DNA of 64,000 nt from Frateuria_A sp035695185 (GCF_035695185.1 NZ_DASSES010000090.1:18435-82434), one strand, 5' to 3'. Counted from the stretch's first letter, positions 7,422 through 17,443 are shown. Notes: a model not told the origin generated them from the sequence alone. A program made the numbers and translations.

Positions 7422-9338
7422 ATGAGTCCCGTACGCGACATGGCGCTCGCCGCCGGCCTGCTTGCCCTGCTGGCAGGCGTACCCGTGCACGCGGCACAGC
7501 AGGACAAGCAACCGGACCGGCAGCACACCAGCCGCCACCCCGAGCGGAGCAAGACCGCCGCGGAAAAGGACAAGGAGCTGCCGATGGAGTGGCACACCGG
7601 CGGCACCGTCACCAGCCCGCCGCCGAAGATCCGCACGATTTCGCCACTGCCCGACGGCGAATGGAAGCTGCCCGCCGGCGACCTGGCCAACACCCGCTAC
7701 AGCCCGCTGGACCAGATCAACACCGCCAACGTCTCCAAGCTGGTGGTCAAGAGCACGCTCGCCACCGGCATCCCGCACGGCCACGAGGGCCAGCCGCTGG
7801 TGGTCGGCCACGTGATGTACATCGTCACGCCCTTCCCCAACAACCTGATCGCGGTGGACCTGACCAAGCCGGGCGGCGCGCTGCTGTGGATCTACCAGCC
7901 GCACCCGAACCCCAAATCGGTCGGCATCGCCTGCTGCGACGTGGTCAACCGCGGCGCCTCGTACGCCGACGGCAAGATCATCTACAACACGCTGGACGGC
8001 CAGACCGTCGCGGTCGATGCGATCTCCGGCCATGAGGTGTGGCGCGCGAAGCTCGGCGACATCAATGTCGGCGAGACGATCACCATGGCGCCGCTGGTGG
8101 TCAAGGACAAGGTGATCGTCGGCAACTCCGGCGGCGAGCTGGGCGTGCGCGGCTGGATCCAGGCGCTGGACGTGAAGACCGGCAAGCCGGTGTGGAAGGC
8201 GTACAACTCCGGACCCGACAAGGACGTGCTGATCGGTCCCGACTTCCATCCCTACTACAAGAAGGACCAGGGCAAGGACCTGGGCAAGACCACCTGGCCG
8301 CCCAACCAGTGGAAGCTCGGCGGGGGCACCGTGTGGGGCTGGGTTTCCTACGATCCGGAAAGCAACCTGATCTATTACGGCACCGGCAATCCGGGCGTGT
8401 GGAATCCGGACGTGCGGCCCGGCGACAACAAGTGGTCCTCCTCGATCATCGCCCGCGATGCCGACACCGGCCAGGCGAAATGGGCCTGGCAGATCTCCGA
8501 GCACGACGCCTGGGACTACGACGAGATCATGGAGAACGTGCTGGTCGACATGGAGTGGGGCGGGCGCATGCGCAAGCTGCTGATCCATCCCGGCCGTACC
8601 GGCTTCGTGTTCGTGCTCGACCGCATCACCGGCGAGCTGCTCTCGGCGCAGAAGTTCGAGCCGACCAACTGGGCCGACGGCTATGACCTGAAGACCGGCA
8701 AGGCGAAGGAGAACCCCGAAAAGCGCACGCACTATGGCACCAACACCCGCTTCATCTGCCCCTCCTCGACCGGCGCCAAGGACTTCATCCCCTCTGCCTT
8801 CTCGCCCCGGACCGGACTGCTCTACATCCCGGCGCACAACACCTGCATGGACTACGCCGGGATCGAGGCCAACTACATCGCCGGCACGCCCTACCTCGGC
8901 GCCGACGTGCACATGTATCCGGGGCCGGGCGGCTACCAGGGCGAACTGGTCGCCTGGGACGTGGCGCACGCCAAGCCGGTGTGGAGCATCCGCGAGCGCG
9001 ACCTGCCGATCTACAGCGGCGTGCTCGCCACCGGCGGCGACCTGGTCTTCTTCGGCACCATGGACGGCTGGTTCAAGGCGGTCGACGCGCGCTCCGGCGC
9101 CGAGCTGTGGAAGAGCAAGGTGGCCTCCGGCATCGTCGGCGACCCGATCACCTTCCTCGGCCCGGACCACCACCAGTACGTGGTGGTCTACGCCGGCGTC
9201 GGCGGCTGGATGGGGGCGGTGGCCTTCCCGTCGGTCTCCGCCGACGACCCGACCGCCGGCCTGGGCGTGGTCGGCGCGATGAAGAAGATCAAGCAGTACA
9301 CCGGCCCGGGAGACGTCGTCTATGTATTCGGTTTCTGA
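7422..9338 (+). CDS. xoxF: PQQ-dependent alcohol dehydrogenase, lanthanide type (XoxF-like)
   Basis: This 638-residue periplasmic quinoprotein has a signal peptide (cleavage near VHA-AQQ), a charged 35-residue linker and an eight-bladed propeller. Seen directly: vicinal disulfide Cys171-Cys172 in ACCDVVNRG, metal ligands Glu239 in GGELGVRG and Asn323 in GTGNPG, and catalytic Asp365 in HDAWDYD. Asp367, two residues after the catalytic Asp, is the extra ligand that known lanthanide-dependent members (XoxF, ExaF, PedH) have and calcium-type MxaF lacks (Ala). It should oxidise a primary alcohol, methanol or a longer one, and pass electrons to cytochrome c. GAGG lies five bases before ATG 7422. 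The linker makes it longer than typical XoxF. The symbol denotes the subfamily; substrate is not established. Confidence 0.9.
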   Translation: MSPVRDMALAAGLLALLAGVPVHAAQQDKQPDRQHTSRHPERSKTAAEKDKELPMEWHTGGTVTSPPPKIRTISPLPDGEWKLPAGDLANTRYSPLDQINTANVSKLVVKSTLATGIPHGHEGQPLVVGHVMYIVTPFPNNLIAVDLTKPGGALLWIYQPHPNPKSVGIACCDVVNRGASYADGKIIYNTLDGQTVAVDAISGHEVWRAKLGDINVGETITMAPLVVKDKVIVGNSGGELGVRGWIQALDVKTGKPVWKAYNSGPDKDVLIGPDFHPYYKKDQGKDLGKTTWPPNQWKLGGGTVWGWVSYDPESNLIYYGTGNPGVWNPDVRPGDNKWSSSIIARDADTGQAKWAWQISEHDAWDYDEIMENVLVDMEWGGRMRKLLIHPGRTGFVFVLDRITGELLSAQKFEPTNWADGYDLKTGKAKENPEKRTHYGTNTRFICPSSTGAKDFIPSAFSPRTGLLYIPAHNTCMDYAGIEANYIAGTPYLGADVHMYPGPGGYQGELVAWDVAHAKPVWSIRERDLPIYSGVLATGGDLVFFGTMDGWFKAVDARSGAELWKSKVASGIVGDPITFLGPDHHQYVVVYAGVGGWMGAVAFPSVSADDPTAGLGVVGAMKKIKQYTGPGDVVYVFGF

Positions 9339-10176
9339 GCGCCTGCGCGCTGCCGTGGCGGTACTGGCGATCGGCCTGGCGGCCGGCGCGCCCGCGGCGG
9401 TGGTGGATCGCCCGGCCGCCTCGCCCGCGCCGCTGCGGGTGTGCGCCGACCCCAACAACATGCCCTTCTCCAACGACGCCGGCCAGGGCTTCGAGAATGC
9501 GATCGCGCGGCTGCTGGCCGACGACCTGCAGCGCCCGCTCGCCTACGCCTGGTGGCCGCAGCGGCGCGGCTTCATCCGCCAGACGCTCAAGGCGCACCGC
9601 TGCGACGTGGTGATCGGGGTGCCCGACCACTACGGCCTGGTACGCACCACGCGGCCGTACTACCGCTCCAGCTACGTGTTCATTACCCGCCGCGCCGACC
9701 ACCTGGACATCGACGACATCGCCGACCCGCGCCTGCGCACGCTGCGCATCGGCGTCCACGCAATCGGCGACGACTACGCCAACGTCCCGCCGGCCATCGC
9801 GCTGGCGCGCCGTGGCGTGATCGACAACATCCGCGGCTACAGCATCTACGGTGACTATTCGAAGCCGGAGCCGACCCGCTCGCTGATCGACGCGGTGGAC
9901 GACGGGCAGATCGACGTGGCGATCGCCTGGGGCCCGCTGGCCGGCTACTTCGTACAGCACGAACCACGGCCGCTGGCGATGCAGCCGGTGCAGGGCGAGA
10001 ACGACCCCGCACTGGCGATGAGCTACGCGATCGCGATGGGCGTGCGCAAGGACGATGCCGCCATGCAGCGCACGCTCGACGGCTTCATCGCCCGTCGCCA
10101 CGCCGACATCGACCGGGTGCTGGACCGCTTCGGCGTGCCGCGGCTGCCCGTGCAGAGCAACGACGGAGGGCCCTGA
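9322..10176 (+). CDS. xoxJ: Quinoprotein-dehydrogenase-associated periplasmic binding protein (MoxJ/XoxJ-like)
   Basis: This 284-residue exported protein has a signal peptide (about residues 1-25) and the fold of family 3 solute-binding proteins; RVCADPNNMPFSND is the characteristic start of the mature domain in proteins found beside PQQ dehydrogenases. MoxJ/XoxJ proteins are thought to help activate or mature their dehydrogenase rather than import a solute, and no ABC transporter genes are nearby. The start overlaps the dehydrogenase gene by 17 bases, so the two are probably coupled. Confidence 0.88.
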   Translation: MYSVSERLRAAVAVLAIGLAAGAPAAVVDRPAASPAPLRVCADPNNMPFSNDAGQGFENAIARLLADDLQRPLAYAWWPQRRGFIRQTLKAHRCDVVIGVPDHYGLVRTTRPYYRSSYVFITRRADHLDIDDIADPRLRTLRIGVHAIGDDYANVPPAIALARRGVIDNIRGYSIYGDYSKPEPTRSLIDAVDDGQIDVAIAWGPLAGYFVQHEPRPLAMQPVQGENDPALAMSYAIAMGVRKDDAAMQRTLDGFIARRHADIDRVLDRFGVPRLPVQSNDGGP

Positions 10177-10179
10177 CCG

Positions 10180-10647
10180 ATGCACGCACCACGGCACGTC
10201 TGGCTGCTCGCCGCGCTGTGCCTGGCAGGCACCGTGCTGGCCGGCTGCCACAACCGGGACCAGGAGGGCGGCGACCAGGCGGTCGGCACCGCGCCACAGG
10301 CGCCTACCGGCCCGGTCCCCGGTCCCGGCACCTCGCCCGAGCGCTATGCCGGCCCCTACGACAGCGACCCGGTCGCCCTGCAGGAAGGACGCAAGCTGTT
10401 CGTCCAGTACAACTGCAGCGGCTGCCACGGCGGCCGCGCCGGCGGCGGCATGGGTCCGAGCCTGCGCGACCAGGACTGGATCTACGGCCACGGCGCGGGC
10501 GACATCTTCGACTCGATCACCCAGGGCCGCGCGCACGGCATGCCCGCATGGGGCACCCGCATCACGGACGACCAGGCATGGAAGCTGGTCGCCTACATCC
10601 ACTCGCTGCGCACCCCGGCCGAACCCGACCCGCCCGAGGAGCACTGA
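10180..10647 (+). CDS. Cytochrome c lipoprotein (XoxG/cytochrome cL-like role)
   Basis: This 155-residue protein has a lipobox VLAGC (residues 19-23), a Pro/Gly-rich linker and a single class I heme-c domain with CSGCH and distal Met in HGMPAWG. It follows the XoxJ-like gene by three bases, the position where the dedicated electron acceptor gene of methanol dehydrogenases is often found. It is the best candidate for the direct electron acceptor of the quinoprotein. It is shorter than typical cytochrome cL, and the lipid anchor is a difference. Confidence 0.88.
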   Translation: MHAPRHVWLLAALCLAGTVLAGCHNRDQEGGDQAVGTAPQAPTGPVPGPGTSPERYAGPYDSDPVALQEGRKLFVQYNCSGCHGGRAGGGMGPSLRDQDWIYGHGAGDIFDSITQGRAHGMPAWGTRITDDQAWKLVAYIHSLRTPAEPDPPEEH

Positions 10648-10651
10648 ACGC

Positions 10652-11677
10652 ATGGATCGCGTCCGCCATCGCCCCCTGCGCGCATCCGGCGCCGCCGCAC
10701 TTGCCCTGTTGCTCGGCGGCTGTGGCGCGCCGCAGGATTTCCTGTTCCCCGAAGGCCCGGCCGCCCGTCGCCTGGCCGAGCTGGGCTGGACCGCGCTGAT
10801 CGCCTTCAGCGCGGTCACCGTGATCGTGTGGATCCTGCTGGTGGTGGTGATCGCGCGACGGCGCGGCAGCTTCAGCGAGCACGCGCCGATCGATACCGCA
10901 CCCCAGGGCATCGGCTGGATCCTGGTCGGTGGCCTGATCGTGCCGGTGGCGGTGCTCGGCGCGATGTTCGTCTTCACGCTGCACACGCTGGGCCAGTTCC
11001 CGATGGGATCGCACTCGAGCGCCGCGGACATCCGGGTGGAGGGCCGCCAGTGGTGGTTCGACGCCGTGTACACCGACCAGGGGCCCGCGGGGCAATTCCA
11101 TGTGCCGAGCGAGCTGCATATCCCGGTCGGCAAGCCGGTCACCATCGAGCTGGTCACCCGCGACGTGATCCATTCGTTCTGGGTACCCAAGTTGCACGGC
11201 AAGGTCGACCTGGTGCCCGGGCTGGACAACCACATCCGCCTCCAGGCCGATCGCCCGGGCGTCTACGAGGGCGAGTGCGCCGAGTTCTGCGGCGCCCAGC
11301 ACGCGCACATGCGGCTGCGCGTGTTTGCCGACACGCCGGCCGACTACGCGCGCTGGCGTGCCGCGCAAATGGCCGGCGCGGCGCCGCCGCGCACGCCCGC
11401 CGCGCGCCGCGGCTACGCCGTGTTCATGGCGGCACCGTGCGCGGCCTGCCACACCATCCGCGGCACCCCCGCGCAGGGACAGGTCGGCCCGGACCTGACC
11501 CACGTGGGCAGCCGCACCCGCATTGCCGGCGGCTCGCTGGTCAACGACACCGCCAACCTGGAGGCGTGGATCGTGCACGCGCAGTCGCTCAAGCCGGGCG
11601 CGCGGATGCCGGACATCGACAAGCTCACCGGCGCGCAGCTGCGCGACCTGACCACCTATCTGCAAAGCCTCAAATGA
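10652..11677 (+). CDS. ctaC: Cytochrome c oxidase subunit II with fused heme c (caa3 type)
   Basis: This 341-residue protein has a lipobox LLGGC, two membrane helices (about residues 45-70 and 88-112), a CuA cupredoxin domain and a C-terminal cytochrome c. CuA ligands are visible as His in IHSFWVPK and the cluster CAEFCGAQHAHM; heme c binds at CAACH with distal Met in ARMPDID. This makes the oxidase caa3-like, able to take electrons from a membrane-bound cytochrome. The gene lies six genes after subunit I, unlike the usual ctaC-ctaD order. Confidence 0.94.
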   Translation: MDRVRHRPLRASGAAALALLLGGCGAPQDFLFPEGPAARRLAELGWTALIAFSAVTVIVWILLVVVIARRRGSFSEHAPIDTAPQGIGWILVGGLIVPVAVLGAMFVFTLHTLGQFPMGSHSSAADIRVEGRQWWFDAVYTDQGPAGQFHVPSELHIPVGKPVTIELVTRDVIHSFWVPKLHGKVDLVPGLDNHIRLQADRPGVYEGECAEFCGAQHAHMRLRVFADTPADYARWRAAQMAGAAPPRTPAARRGYAVFMAAPCAACHTIRGTPAQGQVGPDLTHVGSRTRIAGGSLVNDTANLEAWIVHAQSLKPGARMPDIDKLTGAQLRDLTTYLQSLK

Positions 11678-11691
11678 CCGTGGAGGTTGCC

Positions 11692-12504
11692 ATGACCCGC
11701 CCGACCCCTCTTGCCGCCGCCCTGATCCTGGTGCTCGGACTGGCCGCCTGCAGCCACGACAACGACTCGACCGCCGCCGCCCCGCCCTCGGGCAAGGGCA
11801 CCACCCAGGCCGGCGCCGCCGGCGGCGTGGCCATGCCCGGCCAGGGCGGCCCCAGCAGCTGCAAGGACCTGCCCGACGCGACCCAGCTCAAGCAATGGCT
11901 CAACCAGGTGCCGGCCGAGGCCGAGGTCGGCGGGCTCGCCGGCGGGCGCCACGAGTGGGCGGTGGTGGTCGATCGCGAGGGCCGCCTGTGCGCGATCACC
12001 GAGACCGATCCGGATCCGACCATGCCCTGGCCCGGCTCCAAGGGCATCGCGATGGCCAAGGCGTTCACCGCCAACGCGTTCAGCAGCGACAAGACACCGA
12101 TGTCGACCGCGCGGCTGTACACCATGAGCCAGCCGGGCCGCTCGCTGTGGGGCGCCGGGGCCGGCGATCCGTTCAACCCGCAGTGCCTGGAGGCGCCCGA
12201 CACCAGCAAGGCGGTCGGCAAGGTCTGCGGCGGCGTGATCACCTTCGGCGGCGGCCTGCCGCTGTACCGCGGCAAGACCAAGGTCGGCGGCCTGGGCCTG
12301 TCCGGCGACACGCCCTGCGCCGACCACGAGATCGCCAAGCGCATCCGCCACGCGGCCAGGCTCGACCCGCCCGGCGGCGCCACCGTCGACGACATCACCT
12401 ACAGCAGCAAGGACGGCGCCTCGGTCTACACCCACCCGCTGTGCCCGAACACCTGGCGCAACGGCCAGAAGATCGGCACCGCCCCGCCCGCCCAGGGCTA
12501 CTGA
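11692..12504 (+). CDS. HbpS/GlcG-like (DUF336) lipoprotein
   Basis: This 270-residue exported protein has a lipobox LAAC, a Gly/Ala-rich linker and a domain resembling the HbpS/GlcG family (WAVVVDREGRLCAI, KGIAMAKAFTANAF, and VCGGVITFGGGLPLY). Family members bind heme or corrinoid-like ligands, and DUF336 genes recur beside PQQ-alcohol dehydrogenase genes. Its Cys residues suggest disulfides. ATG 11692 follows GGAGG; an in-frame ATG at 11674 overlaps the ctaC stop but has no ribosome site. The role in the operon is inferred, perhaps heme or cofactor handling. Confidence 0.8.
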   Translation: MTRPTPLAAALILVLGLAACSHDNDSTAAAPPSGKGTTQAGAAGGVAMPGQGGPSSCKDLPDATQLKQWLNQVPAEAEVGGLAGGRHEWAVVVDREGRLCAITETDPDPTMPWPGSKGIAMAKAFTANAFSSDKTPMSTARLYTMSQPGRSLWGAGAGDPFNPQCLEAPDTSKAVGKVCGGVITFGGGLPLYRGKTKVGGLGLSGDTPCADHEIAKRIRHAARLDPPGGATVDDITYSSKDGASVYTHPLCPNTWRNGQKIGTAPPAQGY

Positions 12505-12590
12505 TCACCCGCTGGGGCGTGCGGGGACCGTCCCGCAGGCCACGCGCCGCAGCCCCACAGCGCTTCGAATACAGCCACCGGATACCCCGC

Positions 12591-13682
12591 ATGCCATCGA
12601 CCCGTCGCCTCCTCGCCCTGCTCGCCGGGCTGCTGCCCATCGCGGCCGCCCAGGCCATCACCCATCCGCGCCAGGCCATCTACGCCACCAACGAGGCGGA
12701 CGGCACGCTCAGCGTGATCGATGCGCGGACGCTCCAGGTGGTCGACACCATCCCGCTCGGCAAGCGTCCGCGCGGCCTGCAGCTGTCGCCCGACCAGCGC
12801 CTGCTGTTCGTGGCGCTGAGCGGCTCGCCCGTCGCCGGCCCCGGCGTGGACGAGAGCAAGCTGCCGCCACCGGACCACGCCGCCGACGGCATCGGCGTGG
12901 TCGACCTCGCCCGGGGCAAGGTGGTGCGCACGCTGCGCGGGGTGTCCGATCCGGAGCAACTGGCGCTGAGCCGGGACGGCGCGCACCTGTACGTGGCCAG
13001 CGAGGACTCCGGCAAGCTGGCGGTGTTCGACGTCGACTCCGGCCACATCGTGCGCACGCTCGCCGTCGGTGGCGAACCGGAGGGCGTCGGCACCAGTCCG
13101 GACCAGCGATGGGTCTGCGCCACCTCCGAGACCGCCGGCACCGTGGCACTGATCCGTGCGCTCACGAACACCGTCGTACACACGGTCAAGGTCGGTGGCC
13201 GACCGCGCAATTGCCGTTTCGCTGCCGACAGCCGCCGGCTCTACGTCCCTTCCGAAACCGACGCCACGCTGAGCGTGGTGACCGTGCCCGACGGCAAGGT
13301 CGAGCGCGTGATCAAGCTGCCGGGCGCCGGCACCCGGCCGATGGGGCTGGTCCTGTCGCCCGATGGCGGTACCGCGTTCGTCACCACCGGCCACGGCGGA
13401 AGCGTGCTGGCGGTGGACCTGGCGCAGGGCCGGGTGCGTGCCGCTGCGCGCGTGGGCGAGCGGCCGTGGGGACTGGCGCTGTCCGCCGACGGCAAGCGGC
13501 TGTTCACCGCAGACGGGCCGTCCGACACGGTGTCGGTGGTCGAGGTCGATGGCATGCGCACGCGCACGGCGGTCAAGGTCGGCGGCAAGCCATGGGGCGT
13601 GGCCACCGGCCCGCTCGTGCTGGATCCCAGGCAGGCGCACGGCGGCAGCCACGGCACGGCGGCAGAGCCGGCGACCCGCTAG
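12591..13682 (+). CDS. YVTN-family beta-propeller protein associated with PQQ-dependent catabolism
   Basis: This 363-residue secreted protein has a signal peptide (cleavage near AAAQA) and about seven repeats of the type IYATNEADGTLSVID / GKRPRGLQLSPD, the YVTN propeller pattern. Proteins of this type commonly accompany PQQ-dependent dehydrogenases and may bind or stabilise periplasmic redox partners. It is the last gene of the operon, 86 bp after the DUF336 gene. Its TAG overlaps the stop of the convergent LysR gene. Confidence 0.88.
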   Translation: MPSTRRLLALLAGLLPIAAAQAITHPRQAIYATNEADGTLSVIDARTLQVVDTIPLGKRPRGLQLSPDQRLLFVALSGSPVAGPGVDESKLPPPDHAADGIGVVDLARGKVVRTLRGVSDPEQLALSRDGAHLYVASEDSGKLAVFDVDSGHIVRTLAVGGEPEGVGTSPDQRWVCATSETAGTVALIRALTNTVVHTVKVGGRPRNCRFAADSRRLYVPSETDATLSVVTVPDGKVERVIKLPGAGTRPMGLVLSPDGGTAFVTTGHGGSVLAVDLAQGRVRAAARVGERPWGLALSADGKRLFTADGPSDTVSVVEVDGMRTRTAVKVGGKPWGVATGPLVLDPRQAHGGSHGTAAEPATR

Positions 13683-14590
13683 CGCGGGCGACCGAACTGC
13701 GCGGCGGCCCGTTCGACCAGCCAGTCGATGAACACGCGCAGCCGCGCCGGCATCTGTTTCTGCGGCGGATAGAGCACGGTCATCGGCAGCGCCGGTGGCC
13801 GGGTCTGCGGCAGCAATTCGCACATGCGCCCGTCGGCCAGCTCGTCGGCGATGCGGTAGTGCGAGAACTGCGCGATGCCCAGCCCCGCCCGGCAGCAGGC
13901 GAGATACGCATCGGCACCGTTGACCGTGATCCGCCCGGGCAGCCGCAACTCGCGCCGCCGCCGGCCGACCACGAACTCCAGCGGCTCGGGCCGGCGCGTG
14001 GTCGGCGAGGCCCAATGCACCGCGTAGTGCCCTTGCTGGAGCTCGGCCAGCGTCTTCGGCTTGCCGTGCCGGCGCAGGTAGCCGGCGCTGGCCACGGTGA
14101 TCTGCGGCAGCATGGCGATCCGCCGGCCGACCATGCCGGTGTCGCCCGGGTCGCCCACGCGCAGCGCGCAGTCGACGCCCTCGCGCACCAGATCGACGAA
14201 GCGGTCGCCGGTGCCCAGGTCCAGCTCGATCTGCGGAAAGCGGGCGAGGAACTCGGGCAGCGCCGGGATCACCATCAGCCGCGCCAGCGCCGCCGACAGG
14301 TCCACCCGCAGCCGGCCGCGCGGCACGACCGAGGCCTCGCGGAAGTTGGTTTCCACCTCGTCCACGTCGGCCAGCAGGCGCACGCAATGCTGGTAGTAGG
14401 TCTGGCCCTCGCTGGTCACGCGTACGCGGCGCGTGGTCCGCTGCAGCAGCTGCGCGCCCAGCCGCGACTCGAGCGCCTTGATGGTGTGGGTGACGGTGGC
14501 GCGCGGCAGCGCCAGGTCGTCGGCCGCCGCGGTGAAGCTGCCCAGCTCGACGATGCGGGCGTACAGGCGCATGGCGTGCAGACGGTCCAT
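13679..14590 (-). CDS. LysR-family transcriptional regulator
   Basis: This 303-residue regulator has an N-terminal winged helix-turn-helix (residues 1-60, with GSFTAAADDLALPRATVTH) and a C-terminal LysR substrate-binding domain. AGGATC precedes the ATG at 14590; the frame continues upstream without support. It is divergent from the aldo/keto reductase gene across 118 bp of AT-richer DNA around 14612-14640, the classic arrangement in which the regulator controls the neighbour. The effector is unknown. Confidence 0.9.
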   Translation of the reverse strand: MDRLHAMRLYARIVELGSFTAAADDLALPRATVTHTIKALESRLGAQLLQRTTRRVRVTSEGQTYYQHCVRLLADVDEVETNFREASVVPRGRLRVDLSAALARLMVIPALPEFLARFPQIELDLGTGDRFVDLVREGVDCALRVGDPGDTGMVGRRIAMLPQITVASAGYLRRHGKPKTLAELQQGHYAVHWASPTTRRPEPLEFVVGRRRRELRLPGRITVNGADAYLACCRAGLGIAQFSHYRIADELADGRMCELLPQTRPPALPMTVLYPPQKQMPARLRVFIDWLVERAAAQFGRPR

Positions 14591-14708
14591 TGTTGATCCT
14601 GCTTGAAAGGTGTTGGTGATTATTGAGCATTTATCGATGCGCCGCCGGCGCGCACGATGCGCATACCTTCCACGGCGCAGGTTCGCCACTTTTCGAGGAG
14701 TACACCCT

Positions 14709-15701
<993 letters not shown>

Positions 15702-15711
15702 CCCGGCTCTG

Positions 15712-15740
15712 GCCCCCTCTCCCCGACGGGGAGAGGGGGC
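15712..15740. repeat. 13-bp perfect GC-rich hairpin (CCCTCTCCCC family)
   Basis: GCCCCCTCTCCCC (15712-15724), loop GAC, then GGGGAGAGGGGGC (15728-15740). It belongs to a family of CTCTCCC/GGGAGAG palindromes that recurs at 27875-27897, 27952-27989 and 51257-51279. It may act as a terminator for the aldo/keto reductase gene, but the recurrence points to a REP-like dispersed element. Confidence 0.7.
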
Positions 15741-15761
15741 AAAGCCTCTACACTTGGCGCC

Positions 15762-16586
15762 ATGAGTACCCCCGAACATTCCCCCCTCGGCAAGGCCACT
15801 GTCTACGCCGACCGCTACGACCCGTCCCTGCTGTTTCCCATCCCCCGCCAGCAGAAGCGCATCGAGATCGGCGTCCTCGAGCCGCTGCCTTTCAGCGGCG
15901 TGGACATCTGGAACGCCTACGAACTGTCCTGGCTCGACGCGCGCGGCAAGCCGCAGGTGGCGTTGGCCGAGTTCCGGGTGCCCGCCGACTCGCCCAACAT
16001 CATCGAGTCGAAGTCCTTCAAGCTTTACCTGAACGGCTTCTCGCAGGAGAAAACCGATACCGCCACCCTGCGCGAGACGCTGGCGCACGACCTCTCCGCC
16101 GCCGCCGGCGCCACGGTGACGGTCGCGCTGGCCGCCCCCTCCGCGCTGGGCCACGCCATCACCGACCTCCAGGGCGAACTGCTCGACGAACTGCCGCTGG
16201 AGATCGACGACTACGGCCCGCCCCATGCCGGCTATCTCAGCGCCAACCACAACGCCGCGCCGGTGGAGGGGATCCTGCTCTCGCACCTGCTGCGCTCGAA
16301 CTGCCCGGTTACCGGCCAGCCGGACTGGGGCAGCGTGCAGATCGCCTACCGCGGCGCGCCGATCGACCGGGCCGGCCTGTTGCGCTACCTGGTGTCCTTC
16401 CGCACCCACAACGAGTTCCACGAGCAGTGCGTGGAACGCATCTTCGTCGACCTGATGGCGCGCTGCGCACCCGAGCGGCTGAGCGTGTACGCGCGCTACA
16501 CCCGTCGTGGCGGGCTGGACATCAACCCGTTCCGCAGCACCGACCCGGCCGCCGTGCCGGCCAACCTGCGCGCGGCGCGCCAGTAG
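15762..16586 (+). CDS. queF: NADPH-dependent 7-cyano-7-deazaguanine reductase
   Basis: This 274-residue enzyme of queuosine tRNA-modification biosynthesis reduces preQ0 to preQ1. The long, two-domain (YqcD/YgcM-type) form is present: the QueF motif ESKSFKLYL at residues 82-90, catalytic Cys181 and Asp188 in CPVTGQPDWG, and EFHEQCVERIF in the C-terminal half. Length matches the E. coli-type enzyme. It is probably a single-gene unit. Confidence 0.96.
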   Translation: MSTPEHSPLGKATVYADRYDPSLLFPIPRQQKRIEIGVLEPLPFSGVDIWNAYELSWLDARGKPQVALAEFRVPADSPNIIESKSFKLYLNGFSQEKTDTATLRETLAHDLSAAAGATVTVALAAPSALGHAITDLQGELLDELPLEIDDYGPPHAGYLSANHNAAPVEGILLSHLLRSNCPVTGQPDWGSVQIAYRGAPIDRAGLLRYLVSFRTHNEFHEQCVERIFVDLMARCAPERLSVYARYTRRGGLDINPFRSTDPAAVPANLRAARQ

Positions 16587-16686
16587 CACCCAGGCGGGCG
16601 CCCGGTAATCGTCGCTTCAGATCGGCGGCGCTAGCCTTTTCCGACCGGCCGCGCCGCGGCCCCGGACGATCGCACGGAATACCGCC

Positions 16687-17283
16687 ATGAAGATCCAAGC
16701 ACGCTCGCTCGCCCTGCACGGCGTCGCCCTGGCCGGCCTGCTGCTGCTCGCCGCCTGCGGCAAGCACGAGAACGAGACCGCCACCACGCCACCGGCCGCC
16801 GCCAGCGCCCCGGCACCTGCCGCCGCGCACACCGCTCCGGCGCCGGCCGCCACCGCGCCGGTCCCGGCGACCAGCGGCACCACCGCCGCCCCGGCCACCG
16901 CCGGCACCAGCGCCTCCGCCGCGCCCTCGGCCACCGATGAGGTGTTCAAGGTCGACCAGGTGCAGATGGGCGAAGCGGTCACCGCCGGCTACAAGATCGC
17001 CAAGCCGACCACGACGTTCGACGCCTCGCAGAACACCATCTACGCCAGCGTCGCCACCACCGGCAGCACCCCCGGCGCCACCCTGAGCGCGCACTTCAGC
17101 TACCTGGAGGGCAAGGGCCAGGACGTCACCACGATCAGCCAGACCATCGCCACCGACGGCCCGGCCACCACCACCTTCAAGCTGCGCAACCCGAACGACT
17201 GGCCGGCGGGCAAGTACAAGGTGGAGATCGCCATCGACGGCAAGCCGGCGACGAGCCAGACCTTCGAGGTGAAGTCGGCCTGA
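16687..17283 (+). CDS. Lipoprotein with Ala/Pro/Thr-rich linker, function unknown
   Basis: This 198-residue protein has a lipobox LLAAC (Cys24), then a low-complexity Ala/Pro/Thr linker (about residues 30-82) and a C-terminal beta-rich domain (VDQVQMGEAV to TFEVKSA) that looks immunoglobulin-like. The linker suggests a domain held away from a membrane. I do not recognise a specific family. It is convergent with the downstream PA2169-family gene. Confidence 0.75.
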   Translation: MKIQARSLALHGVALAGLLLLAACGKHENETATTPPAAASAPAPAAAHTAPAPAATAPVPATSGTTAAPATAGTSASAAPSATDEVFKVDQVQMGEAVTAGYKIAKPTTTFDASQNTIYASVATTGSTPGATLSAHFSYLEGKGQDVTTISQTIATDGPATTTFKLRNPNDWPAGKYKVEIAIDGKPATSQTFEVKSA

Positions 17284-17443
17284 CGCCGGACAAGTACGGC
17301 GCTTTGCACTCGCTCCTCTCCCCTCCGGGACGAGGATCGAGCTGAGGGGCCGGGGCTCGCGGGAAACCACACCGCAGCCAGGCTTCTAACCCAGGCCCCC
17401 GCAGAAGCCACCTTTCAGCCCTCGAAAAAAAGCCGCCGCCGGT

